From Pycnococcus provasolii (lineage: Eukaryota; Chlorophyta; Pseudoscourfieldiophyceae; Pseudoscourfieldiales; Pycnococcaceae): 64,000 bases of DNA. The notes beneath the pieces were generated by a model. The model saw nothing but the letters and a program-made list of their open reading frames with translations, searched no databases and had not been told where the DNA came from. Positions within the stretch are counted from its first letter, which is position 1; every line of letters begins with the position of its first letter. The position numbers and the translations under genes are program-made. The stretch spans positions 124,001 to 188,000 of the forward strand of contig OW568872.1 of assembly GCA_938743325.2 (NCBI GenBank), in the 5' to 3' direction. Below, one piece after another: positions 1 to 8,616 of the stretch.

Positions 1-809
1 AATAATTAACACACGCCGACGAGGAGGCGACGCAAGAGAGAAACCCAACAAGAAGGCCGAACGCCGACAACGCACACTGCAATGGACCAGGAGGCGACGA
101 GAACAAGGCCGTGAGGCAGTGAGGGGCCCAATGGAGGGGGGAACACACAAGAAACACGGCCGCACGACAAGAACAAGTGGCAAGTGGCAAGTCGCTGCAA
201 GTCGTGTTCGTGTTCGTGTTCGTTTCGTAGACGTTTTAGTCTAGGATGGAATCCTCTATGGACTGTGGCCTGTCGTGTCGTCGTTCGGTCGTTCCGGAAT
301 CCTACAAGCCTAGGGTAGGGTAGTGGGATGCAGGTGTGGGATCAATTATGGGTCCATTTCTCTCTCGTCATCCTTCATTACAGTAAGACTGCAGGCGAGG
401 TTTCCTGGACTTGGTTTGGTCCCTTTGGTGGGTGTACTCGTTGTTAACATTTCACTACGTAGGCGGAGGAGCCTCGGAGCAAGGGCATATTAAAAAATCC
501 GCCCTTGCTCGGAGGAGGGTTAGGGTTTAGGGTTAGCCCTACCCTTGTGAGTGACACCTGTCTGGTGTGATTTGTGATTTTGTGGTACAGTTGGTATGAT
601 GCGGTAACTTAAGTTATGTTACCCGCATGTTCACGCGAAGATTATGAATCTTGTCTCGAGAGATAGTATAGACCTTTAAGGGTGTGTACTGTACTGTACT
701 GTACTGCACGGGTAGAGTGTGTTTCTTGCAAGTCCTACTCATAGGGGCCCGCCCGTTGGGGCCTCGAGGGAACGCCGGCCGCGATTCATCTTTGTCCAGA
801 ACGTAACGG
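1..809. other. Intergenic, no gene recognised; telomere-like tract and hairpin
   Basis: No convincing reading frame is seen. The stretch holds a short inverted repeat (GAGCAAGGGC at 477-486 and its complement at 501-510, 14-base loop) followed by a degenerate TTAGGG/TTTAGGG tract at 517-536. The motif GCAAGGGCATATT next to the hairpin recurs near 12941. The last part is presumably the promoter of the gene that starts at 810. Confidence 0.5.
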
Positions 810-1925
810 ATGCATAATACGTCACCTCTTAGGGACTGTCACCACTTCGTGTTGCACAAAAAAGTCCTTCTCTTAATCGTGCTTGCTCTCATGGTCACTT
901 GCTCACGTTGCTCACTCGCGCACATCACAATCGCGCAAAAGGTGGCGGCTCTCAGACGCAAAACACCGGGGTGGGTAGAACGCGCGCAGCCACTGCGAGA
1001 CCAACTCACCGGGAGAGCGCGAGAGGGCTACAAGGGAATGATGCATCCCTGCCACTCTCTCGAGAAAGCGCCGAGGAACGTGGGAGCGTCAAAGGAGGTG
1101 ACTCTGCCTCCTTCTGCAGTCTTCCTGAGCTGCACGACGATGCCGGACGAAAATGCGTGCTTCTATCGTACGCACTACGACAAGCAAGGCCTCACGCGGG
1201 CCAAGCTTATCTTGGACAGCGACGACGCCACAGTCACCACAGTAAGCCGAACGCACCAAGGCGAAGATCCGCGCGCATTCACATTTCAAGGTCGAGTCTG
1301 GGTCATGAGCAACTTCTTGTACGGCTTGACGCTGATGGACGGCGAACTGAGCAAGACGTACAAGCTTCACATCGCTGGGAAAAACATCATCCCGCTCGCA
1401 AACGCGTCGCACCTCGCGTTCTTGGACTTGCAAGATCTGTGGCTCATGACGTCGTGCGTCATTTCGTCGTCGAGTCATGCCGTGTGTCACCGCCGAACAG
1501 CCGTCATATCTGAGAGAACGAGAGATGGGGGATTTGGCTCGGTGTGGGTACCTCGACGCGAATGGCATGCGCGTGGAGGCACTCCAGGGTATATGTATTC
1601 GCCGAACACGTGGTTTGGTTTCGGACATGCCACCGCGAGGCATGACAGCAACGTCCACAAGCCGTTCTTCTGGCGTCTAACTATTTCTGGCCGCAGCAAC
1701 GACGTCGTGGTACTCCACACGGACTTTTCTATGTCGGATATGTGTACTTTAGACCTGTGTGATCCAACGTCGCTCATCCGCGTCGCCGCGGACAACGAAA
1801 TGCGCGAGGAGAGATGGCACATGATCACGGCGGAATCACGGTGCGCGTGGTATTTTGAACAGGACCACGCGACCAGGTTGTATGACGTCCACTCCATTGT
1901 AACGAGGCATAGCTCATCGTTGTAG
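810..1925 (+). CDS. Type II membrane or secreted protein with EDPR motif; possible sugar-active beta-propeller
   Basis: A 371-residue open frame with an ATG start. Residues about 18-35 form a hydrophobic signal anchor or signal peptide (VLLLIVLALMVTC), so the rest should be lumenal or extracellular. The body carries EDPRAFTFQGRVWVMSN (about 151-167) and later GFGHATARH (about 271-279). An EDPR motif followed by a distant GH-containing motif is typical of five-bladed propellers of the GH43/GH130 type and of some algal glycan-processing proteins, but I cannot assign an enzyme. Six or more cysteines fit an oxidising compartment. The gene ends 65 bp before a possible convergent minus-strand frame. 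Confidence 0.65.
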   Translation: MHNTSPLRDCHHFVLHKKVLLLIVLALMVTCSRCSLAHITIAQKVAALRRKTPGWVERAQPLRDQLTGRAREGYKGMMHPCHSLEKAPRNVGASKEVTLPPSAVFLSCTTMPDENACFYRTHYDKQGLTRAKLILDSDDATVTTVSRTHQGEDPRAFTFQGRVWVMSNFLYGLTLMDGELSKTYKLHIAGKNIIPLANASHLAFLDLQDLWLMTSCVISSSSHAVCHRRTAVISERTRDGGFGSVWVPRREWHARGGTPGYMYSPNTWFGFGHATARHDSNVHKPFFWRLTISGRSNDVVVLHTDFSMSDMCTLDLCDPTSLIRVAADNEMREERWHMITAESRCAWYFEQDHATRLYDVHSIVTRHSSSL

Positions 1926-1989
1926 ACTAAGCAGATCACCCGACACGTGCAAAGGAATGCAGGCAACGCGACGACACCGCCTTGTTGAT

Positions 1990-2409
1990 TCAAAAGATAC
2001 GCGTGGGTCGTTGCTCGTCGTCCGAATCCCAGTCGTCAAGAAAGTTGTCGTCCGCCTGCGGAACCTCGTTGTCCAACAAATCGCCGGTGCCCGTTGTGTA
2101 GTCCTTGGCATCCTCCATCTTGAATTTTGGACTCCCTGCTAATTCAAACGTGAACGAGTCAAGAACAGGCGCGTGCGGCGAACTCGGCTCGTCCGGCAAG
2201 TCGACTGCAGTGGGAATGGGACGGCTAAATAATAATGCCGGCGGTGGATCCTGCGGCGGCCGCGATGAAACAACACGAGGTTTGTTCGGCGGTCGAGGCT
2301 GCAAGATTGGTGCCGCCTCCGTCGTCTCATCAGCTTCCACATCCTCGACGGTGGCCTGACTCGGAGTGTAGGAAGCGGAAGCGCACGAGCGGCGTCGCGA
2401 GCACCGCAC
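1990..2409 (-). CDS. Possible C-terminal exon of an acidic, proline-rich protein
   Basis: An open frame without a clear ATG whose last 60 residues look protein-like: a proline-rich stretch, then an acidic tail with DNFLDDWDSDDEQ just before the stop. It would be convergent with the gene ending at 1925. It overlaps the 5' end of the plus-strand gene at 2235, so one of the two may be mis-delimited. If real, it needs an upstream exon that I cannot place. No family recognised. Confidence 0.25.
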   Translation of the reverse strand: MRCSRRRSCASASYTPSQATVEDVEADETTEAAPILQPRPPNKPRVVSSRPPQDPPPALLFSRPIPTAVDLPDEPSSPHAPVLDSFTFELAGSPKFKMEDAKDYTTGTGDLLDNEVPQADDNFLDDWDSDDEQRPTRIF

Positions 2410-2858
2410 AAGGCGCGTATAGAGAAGAAGAGGATGACGATGTTGAAAATGACGACGATTTCGACATTCTTGAATGTGTTGTTAATGACGAGGATGAATC
2501 GGACAGCAGTGAAAGCGAAAGTGACGAGGATGAGGACGAGGACGACGAGGAGGAGGAGCCGTTCAGTTTGCCGCTTGGATGGATCGCAGAGAAGGACGTA
2601 CCTGCGGAGGGTTTGCACGATAATTGCGTCGGCAAGATGATCATGATGAAGTTCGACGGTTGGGGTTGGGCGTTGGGAAAAATAACCAAGTACATCGCTC
2701 CCACGACGCGTACAGGCAAGAAGTATAACTTCGAGGTCGCGTACGCGTCGGACATGCGCCGTGGGAGTCGGCCACAATGGCTTGGGGAAGACTCCTACGG
2801 CGACACAAAAGAAGAAGCAGAGTATGGGGCGTGGGTGTTCGTGTGTCCGAATGTGTAA
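2235..2858 (+). CDS. Acidic protein with a C-terminal Tudor/SH3-like domain
   Basis: A 207-residue frame. The middle (about 75-115) is almost wholly Asp/Glu/Ser. The C-terminal 90 residues read as a compact beta-rich domain: VGKMIMMKFDGWGWALGKI, then YNFEVAYASD, and GAWVFV near the end. The pattern 'G-x-hydrophobic-x-x-F-x-G-x-G-W-x-x-G-x-I ... N-F-x-V-x-Y' is that of small barrel domains (Tudor/chromo-barrel-like) seen in chromatin and transposon-linked proteins of algae. Whether it is a host chromatin reader or a leftover of a mobile element cannot be told. The start at 2235 is the first ATG in frame; a later start is possible. Confidence 0.45.
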   Translation: MPAVDPAAAAMKQHEVCSAVEAARLVPPPSSHQLPHPRRWPDSECRKRKRTSGVASTAQGAYREEEDDDVENDDDFDILECVVNDEDESDSSESESDEDEDEDDEEEEPFSLPLGWIAEKDVPAEGLHDNCVGKMIMMKFDGWGWALGKITKYIAPTTRTGKKYNFEVAYASDMRRGSRPQWLGEDSYGDTKEEAEYGAWVFVCPNV

Positions 2859-3446
2859 CGTTGATTCGGGGTTTGACAAAAAGAAGGAACGTTGATTCGG
2901 GTTTGCGGTTGCCCTTCTTCTCAGCCGTGCCAGCAACCTCTTTCTGCCCCTGCTGCTTCGCCAGAGCAGTGATGGATGCATGCGTTCGAGCGAATTGAGC
3001 GCAGGCTCAAGGGGGCATCCCTGCGGTAGCGGCCTGCCGGTAATGCTGTGAGCTGGATCAACGGTGGGTCCCAGCCGAGGGGCTGCAAGCCACCGAGCCC
3101 AGCTAGCAAGGTTCCTCCTGCTCTCTGGACAACCAACTTTACTCCGAAATATCCAATATCAGCCACTTTCCTATTCCTTCTTGCCCGATTTCTTTTCCAG
3201 GGGGAAAGTCACGCGATTGGTCGATCGATCGATCAATCAGGTCCCCTCCCCGGTGGGTGGATGACGGGTTTGATGCGATATTAAATCCAACTAGCTAAGT
3301 GGGGAAATAGGTCCAGGGGAGGGGAGGGGACGGCCAAACTGCCTTTTTCCCTTAAAAAGTAAAAAACCGTTATACCCCTCGCCCTGTTGTCATAGCCTCC
3401 TCGTCGAATACTTGCCTCCTGCGAGCTATTTCAACACATTGCGACA
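2859..3446. other. Intergenic, promoter side of the EF-hand gene
   Basis: No gene seen. It contains an inverted CCAAT-type motif in CGATTGGTCG near 3218, a CGATCGATCGATC stretch, and G-rich GGGGAGGGGAGGGG near 3315. From 3361 onward it is the left copy of the 118-bp inverted repeat that continues across the start codon at 3447. Confidence 0.4.
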
Positions 3447-3478
3447 ATGTCACGTAAGGCTATTCATCCCAGCTCTTC
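3361..3478 (+). repeat. Left arm (copy A) of 118-bp inverted repeat flanking the EF-hand gene
   Basis: Bases 3361-3478 are the reverse complement of 6274-6391 with one mismatch seen (position 3460). The arm spans the 5' flank, the ATG at 3447 and the first 10 to 11 codons of the EF-hand gene. Its first 57 bases (3361-3417) occur a third time, in direct orientation, at 6553-6609. Confidence 0.95.
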
Positions 3479-6235
3479 CGAGGATACTGAACTGAACTCC
3501 GAGGATAAGGGCGAAGACTTCTGGGTGCTCAACCCGAAGGGCATCGACGTCGAGGCGCTGTTCGGTGACCGCGGCGGCGCGGGGGAAATCGGAACGGCCA
3601 TCAAGAAGCTTGACGCCACGGGAGATGGTTATATCTCCAAAGAGGAGTTTCGCGAGGGAATCTCGGATACGCTCAAGACGATGGCCGACAACAAGAACAT
3701 CAAGCGCATCGCCTTGCTCATGGGCGTACTGCTTGCCGTCACCATTTTCGCCGTCTTCGGTCTCACGTTCGCTGTCGTGGAACTTTCCAAGGAAACTGAA
3801 ACTGGCAAGGATGGCGTCATGCACGTACCTGGCTCTGATACCATCGTGCAGACGGCGAACTCCGATACCACCGTCTCAACGGCTGCCAACAAGAAGAAGC
3901 CAACCATGAAGAGCAGGAACGGAAACTTCACCGTTGAGGTGTCGCAGTCTACAACCGAGGGGTCTCTGCACTCCAACTTGCCCGACTCATTCTTCGAGGA
4001 GCTGCGCTACTTCCGCGTCGAGAACCAAAAGGCGAAAATAGTCGTGAAGGTGAATGGCTTCATCAAGATTGCCTCGAAGAGCGACGGCGAGCCGAATCGA
4101 GTGGTTATCATCACACCCATCGGAGACATTAGGCTCGAGGGCACCGCGCTCACGTTCAAGGACGACTCCACGACGAGGCACTTCACTGACGCCGGTTTCG
4201 TGGCGGCAAACCGCAAACTGCTCAGCCTCTACATGCTCGTTGGTCTGTTCAACAACATCGAGAACTACGAGGGAACCATCCCGGCAGATGTCGCGAAGCC
4301 GCAATTTCCGCCCAAGTTCCACGCGGCGTACGACATTTACTACAGGTGCAAGAAAACAGCCGCGGATTCGATTGCTCAGACTGAAAATGACCTGGACCGC
4401 TGCGCCGCGACTCGCCCTCAGTCACCCACCTTCACGAACATCGACATCGATGGCAGCAGTGAAAAGTTCCTCAAAACTGTGTCGGGCGAACTTCTCTACG
4501 ACAATGGCAAGGCGGTGGAGATCAAGAAGTACCTCGAGGTGGGCACGCAGGGCTACCTCGCGGGTAAGTACTACCACGGCGATACGAAGATGACCGGACA
4601 GTGGTTCTACAATCCCAACGTGGCGGGCCCTTACGGCTTCTCGGAGAACGTTCCCGCCTTGACGAAGGATGAGGTCATGACGACCGCGCCGGATGTGGCC
4701 TTCTGTGAGGAGATGAAGTCGGCTGAAATTGTTGACCAAGGTGTCTTGCTTGCGAAGCACTTCACCGGCGTCATGGCCGGCGAGAAGGCGGTTCCAGCTG
4801 GCGTGGAAGGAATCGGCGGCGAAACGCTTATGCGATGGAAATTGAAGGGCGATGCCTACGCTGGGTATATGGACTTCATTGTGCACACTGTACAGGACAC
4901 CGGCCATATCCGACGCATCACTCTGATGCACAACGGCGAGCAGTCGACCTACGTCTTCAAAACATTCGACGTTGCTCCAACTTTTGACATATCCGCTAAG
5001 ATGAAGCTCCCGCCTGGCTGCTCGAGTGAGCCGTCGGTGAATTCGCCAACTCAGCTAGACATGGTCTCCACGGATAGTCCACTCCAGACTAGCTCAGCAG
5101 TTGAAGAAAAGACTACCCGCATGCTGTTGAGCATGCATGCCGATGAGATTGCTGAGCACACCGAGTACAACACTCACATTCAGCACCGCCGCCAGCTCCT
5201 CCAGAATCCGCGGAGGAAGCTTCAGTCGAAGGCATCCAATATTATTAAGACATTCAAGAAGGTGTTGGAAAAGTTGGGTTCTGGCGATTCGATTATGCCG
5301 TCATATGACGAAGGTGGCTTTCCCTCGTACTGCAAGCCTGACATTTCCTCCCCAAATGGAGGGTTTGTCGTCGCCTTCGAAGCTGGAGATAAATTTGGCT
5401 TTGCAGTTGGAGTCACGAACTTCAACGGCTTGCTGACTCCTTGCTCCATAGCTGTGAATTTCAATGGCAAGTGGCCAGTCCCGAATATCGCCGAGCTTGG
5501 TGGCGAATTGTCGATCTTCGTCGACTGGTCGACTCTGGAATTTGAGGTAGAAGGTTGCATTGCCTTCACGCTCTTCGGAGCATGGGAATTAATCAAGGTT
5601 TGCGTGTTCGCTGGCATGTGTTCGAAGGCCAATCACGTTTGCGGCGATGCATGCGACGGTGATGATCAGACCAAAAATTCCTTCTATTGGGGCGCATCTG
5701 GTCATATAAATATTGGTATGAGAATTTCAAAATCAATGCATGGCCTTTTTGCTTGGTGTATATATGCAATACTAACACAACATCATGCACACACACACGC
5801 GCGCGCACACCACACCACACCACACTTGCAGTTTTCGTTTGGATGAACTTCTACTACAATGCGTATCCCAGTGGTCCAATCGCGAAAGACACGTGGAACT
5901 CGTTCAAGTGGTACGTTTCTGCTGGATTCAACATAGGCTTTATCCAGATCGGCGGTGTCGTAGCGGGAAATGGCGATAACCCCCATAAATGGGTTTCGAA
6001 AAATGACGGAGGTGATAAAGAGATATCGAAGCCCCCTGATGCATCTGCGAACAAGAAGTCTTTTGGCACTGAATGCGGTGATAACAGCGAATGCCTTACG
6101 GATCAGTGCTGCTGGTGTGCATTGGACCGACACGGCAAAGGCGACGCGAAGTGGTTGTGCGACACCGAGAGTGATTTTTGGGATTGGTGCAACGGTAAGT
6201 GGGCGAATGAACCTGGGTATAACATTTGCTATTAA
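3447..6235 (+). CDS. Single-pass membrane protein with N-terminal EF-hand and large cysteine-containing ectodomain
   Basis: Two exons, 3447-5715 and 5832-6235, give about 890 residues; the splice keeps frame (phase 1) and joins GHINI to VFVWMNFYYN. The N-terminus has the block FWVLNPKGIDVEALFG, then a canonical EF-hand loop at residues 56-67 (D-A-T-G-D-G-Y-I-S-K-E-E), then one transmembrane helix (about 87-112). The long remainder should lie outside the cytosol: it has an Arg-Arg-rich stretch (HRRQLLQNPRRKLQ) near residue 585 and a C-terminal Cys-rich segment (ECGDNSECLTDQCCWC). So a cytosolic Ca2+-binding head is joined to a lumenal or extracellular domain. A shorter paralogue lies at 44547. 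No function is known to me. The whole gene sits inside a 118-bp inverted repeat. Confidence 0.85.
5716..5831 (+). other. Intron of the EF-hand membrane-protein gene
   Basis: The 116-bp intron runs from GTATGA to TTGCAG, with a perfect yeast-type branch site TACTAAC at 5770-5776 and a CA-repeat-rich stretch before the acceptor. Reading through would stop in frame at 5846, whereas splicing opens the downstream frame to the stop at 6235. Confidence 0.85.
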
Positions 6236-6273
6236 AACGTTCGGCTAAGCGTGCGTGCACCATGCGCGACCGT

Positions 6274-6391
6274 GAAGAGCTGGGATGAATAACCTTACGT
6301 GACATTGTCGCAATGTGTTGAAATAGCTCGCAGGAGGCAAGTATTCGACGAGGAGGCTATGACAACAGGGCGAGGGGTATAACGGTTTTTT
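6274..6391 (-). repeat. Right arm (copy B) of the 118-bp inverted repeat
   Basis: This is the reverse complement of 3361-3478 with one mismatch. It starts 38 bp after the stop of the EF-hand gene, so the gene's 3' flank carries an antisense copy of its own start region. With copy C (6540-6609) it also forms a local inverted repeat: 6335-6404 pairs with 6540-6609 over 70 bp around a 135-bp AT-rich loop. Confidence 0.95.
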
Positions 6392-6539
6392 ATTTTAATT
6401 AAAATTAAAAATAGAAGTAAGAAAAAGATAGAAAAATTATTTTAGAAGATTAAGTAGGAGCGGGAGAGGGAAGGAGTTCCTCCTGCTGGGGGGAGCGCCC
6501 GGGGCGTACTATATTTTTATTTTTTCCCTTTTTGTTTCT

Positions 6540-6609
6540 TTTTAATTAAAATAAAAAACCGTTATACCCCTCGCCCTGTTGTCATAGCCTCCTCGTCGAA
6601 TACTTGCCT
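6540..6609 (+). repeat. Copy C of the repeat, direct orientation, next to a Copia fragment
   Basis: Bases 6553-6609 repeat 3361-3417 exactly in the same orientation; the match to copy B is longer (6540-6609). Beyond 6609 the sequence changes to the Copia-type fragment read on the minus strand, so this copy marks a junction between the repeat and a retroelement remnant. Confidence 0.9.
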
Positions 6610-6824
6610 GTAGAGGCCGCAGATGTTTTGCGTTTGCCTAATGTGACTGAAAGTTCAGAATGTTGGTAATTGCTATCACCACCCCAAACGCGGATCATCC
6701 TGCGTAATTTTATTATTGTTTGTATTGGGAGTGGTTTAGTAAGCATATCAGATGGATTTTCTGTACCTGGTATGTGTCTAATCGAAAGCTCATTGGCTTT
6801 GTAATCAGTAATACATATATACAT
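6579..6824 (-). mobile_element. Copia-type LTR retrotransposon fossil, RNase H end of pol
   Basis: On the minus strand the translation contains NELSIRHIPGTENPSDMLTKPLP, the hallmark C-terminal end of the Ty1/Copia reverse transcriptase-RNase H region. Only this end is recognisable; the element is a broken fragment, and most of gag-pol is not seen nearby. TG...CA ends consistent with a very short LTR remnant (about 6579-6678) can be drawn downstream of the pol end, but this is uncertain. Age cannot be judged without copies to compare. Confidence 0.7.
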
Positions 6825-8616
6825 TGTCTAGTTCGGGGTTAGTCTCACAGTCACGTGGCGCTGAAAAAAATCGCGAGAAGAACAAGAAGGCACTCCTGTG
6901 ACGTCATAAGACTAAGATGAAGAGGAAGAAGTGAAAAACGCGTAAACTTGGAAAAAAAACACAAAAAAAACACAAAAAATTGAGCTGAGTGCAAGTGAAA
7001 CATGCACTCGCACGGAAGCAAATGTACTCGTAGCTATAGACCTGCTCTCATTTCACTTACACTTGCACGGAAGCAAATGCACGTGAAAGGCTGCGAAAGG
7101 TCACAGTCCATATGACAACAACAACGACAACAATTAACCACGGCTACCGGAGCTCGGCACTACTGACTGAGTGGAACCTTTGGCCTGTGACTCTGTGAGC
7201 CTGTGAGGTAACAAGTACTATGACGACATCTCTGCCTGGGTGGGCACTTCCTACTCGTAGTTCCTCCAACGCCAAGGCCGACGAGATGAGGAGGGATTGC
7301 CGGCCGCATTTATGACATTTCCGGTGAAAGTTAGCCGGGGGGAAAGAGAATTGCAAGATTTTTTGGTCGATGAATTTGGCCGCAAATAAGTTCATGCCCA
7401 ATAGGTCGGTTCATCTATTGCAATGTTTGTAATTAGTATTGTTTTTAGGTCGGGGCATCTGTTCGAACGAAATCTTTTTACTTAGCCCCGCGGAAATGTG
7501 GCCGGAATTTGGCCGGAAATGTCATACGTATGCCGTGCACTCGTGCACTCGTGCACTTGTTCTATAGCTACCCGGGTAGTGACATCTATGTACACACCAC
7601 CCGGCAGTCCCCTCGGGCTACCATATATCTTGTGATCAACAAAATCAAGATCAACCGAGCTAGGGTATCATGTTAGTCAACGCCCTCGTTGAACAGTCGG
7701 GTTGTAACTCCTGCATCAGCTGCTCCAGCACTTTCTGATTCGTCAACGCTATGGCTGTGTTCGCGTTCGCTAGTCCATTTCGCGCCTGCCAAGACCCGTG
7801 ACCGAGCCAACGGCGAAGCGTTGCCGCCCAACCCGCCACGTGCACCAGCAGCTGTCGCCGGTGAAGCGAACGACCACGCCGTACGTTGTACGAGTACCAA
7901 AAGGGCCCTACGAAGCTCGTCCACTGACGGAGAAGCCGACGTATCTCGACGCCTTTTGCCCATGCAAGTCACGAAACAGAGGTTGTCTCCAAGGCCACCA
8001 GCTGCGAAGAACAAACACTGCCCGGCACAAGAGCGAAGGAGATACGCTCGAAGAGCAGACCAGCAGAAAAACAGCCAAGCAGAGTGCTTCAAACCACTGG
8101 CGGCAACCGGGCAAGCTGTCCAAAGAGCCTAGGAAGAGAAACACAGCCAACACACCGACGGAAGAAGGCCACACCCACCAACAGAGGTCCGAGCCGCCGG
8201 CGAGGCACCACAGAAAAACTTGCAATGCCCACAGATGGCGAATCTCCCCACTCTAGAAAGGCACTATCCCACTAGTTGGAGTTATTCCGGGTGAACCAGC
8301 TCCCGACAGCAGACGCAATGGCTTAAAGGCGCGACTGCGCGTCACCTCAAGCAACGTACACTAGCTAGAACCACGCGACGGCCACACTAGCACCACAACG
8401 AGGTAGCGCAAGAAGACGCCATTGTCGGGAGGGGTACCGGGGTTCTTACTTACTTTCCATTACAAGTTCTCTCTGGGAAGGATTGTGTCTGGTGGTAACT
8501 GGTAACACTAACACAGCCTTAAGTAGTAGTAGTCCTGAAACACAGCTGCTTGTTGTGTGTGTGTGTGTGTGGAACCTTGGTCTTTTCTTTCTTCGTGGGG
8601 TGTTTCTTTTAGTAGT
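6825..8616. other. Repeat-rich region without a recognised gene
   Basis: About 1.8 kb with no gene I can support. It contains short A-rich runs, two copies of CACGGAAGCAAATG (about 7010 and 7067), GTGCACTC triplets near 7535, and from 7660 to 8260 a stop-poor GC-rich stretch open on both strands, which suggests composition rather than coding. An inverted pair CTCCCGACA (8290-8298) / TGTCGGGAG (8424-8432) resembles LTR-end dinucleotide patterns but is in the wrong order for a single LTR. A TG repeat lies at 8552-8571, just upstream of the next gene. Confidence 0.4.

Noticed and set aside
7660-8260. Overlapping frames of about 140-150 codons on both strands
   Set aside because: Open on both strands with Arg/Thr/Pro-rich composition and no motif. 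A retroelement 5' region was considered (a GGTATCAT motif near 7663), but nothing supports it.
8290-8432. CTCCCGACA / TGTCGGGAG as LTR ends
   Set aside because: The order is end-then-start, so they cannot bound one LTR; no second copies or coding remnants nearby.
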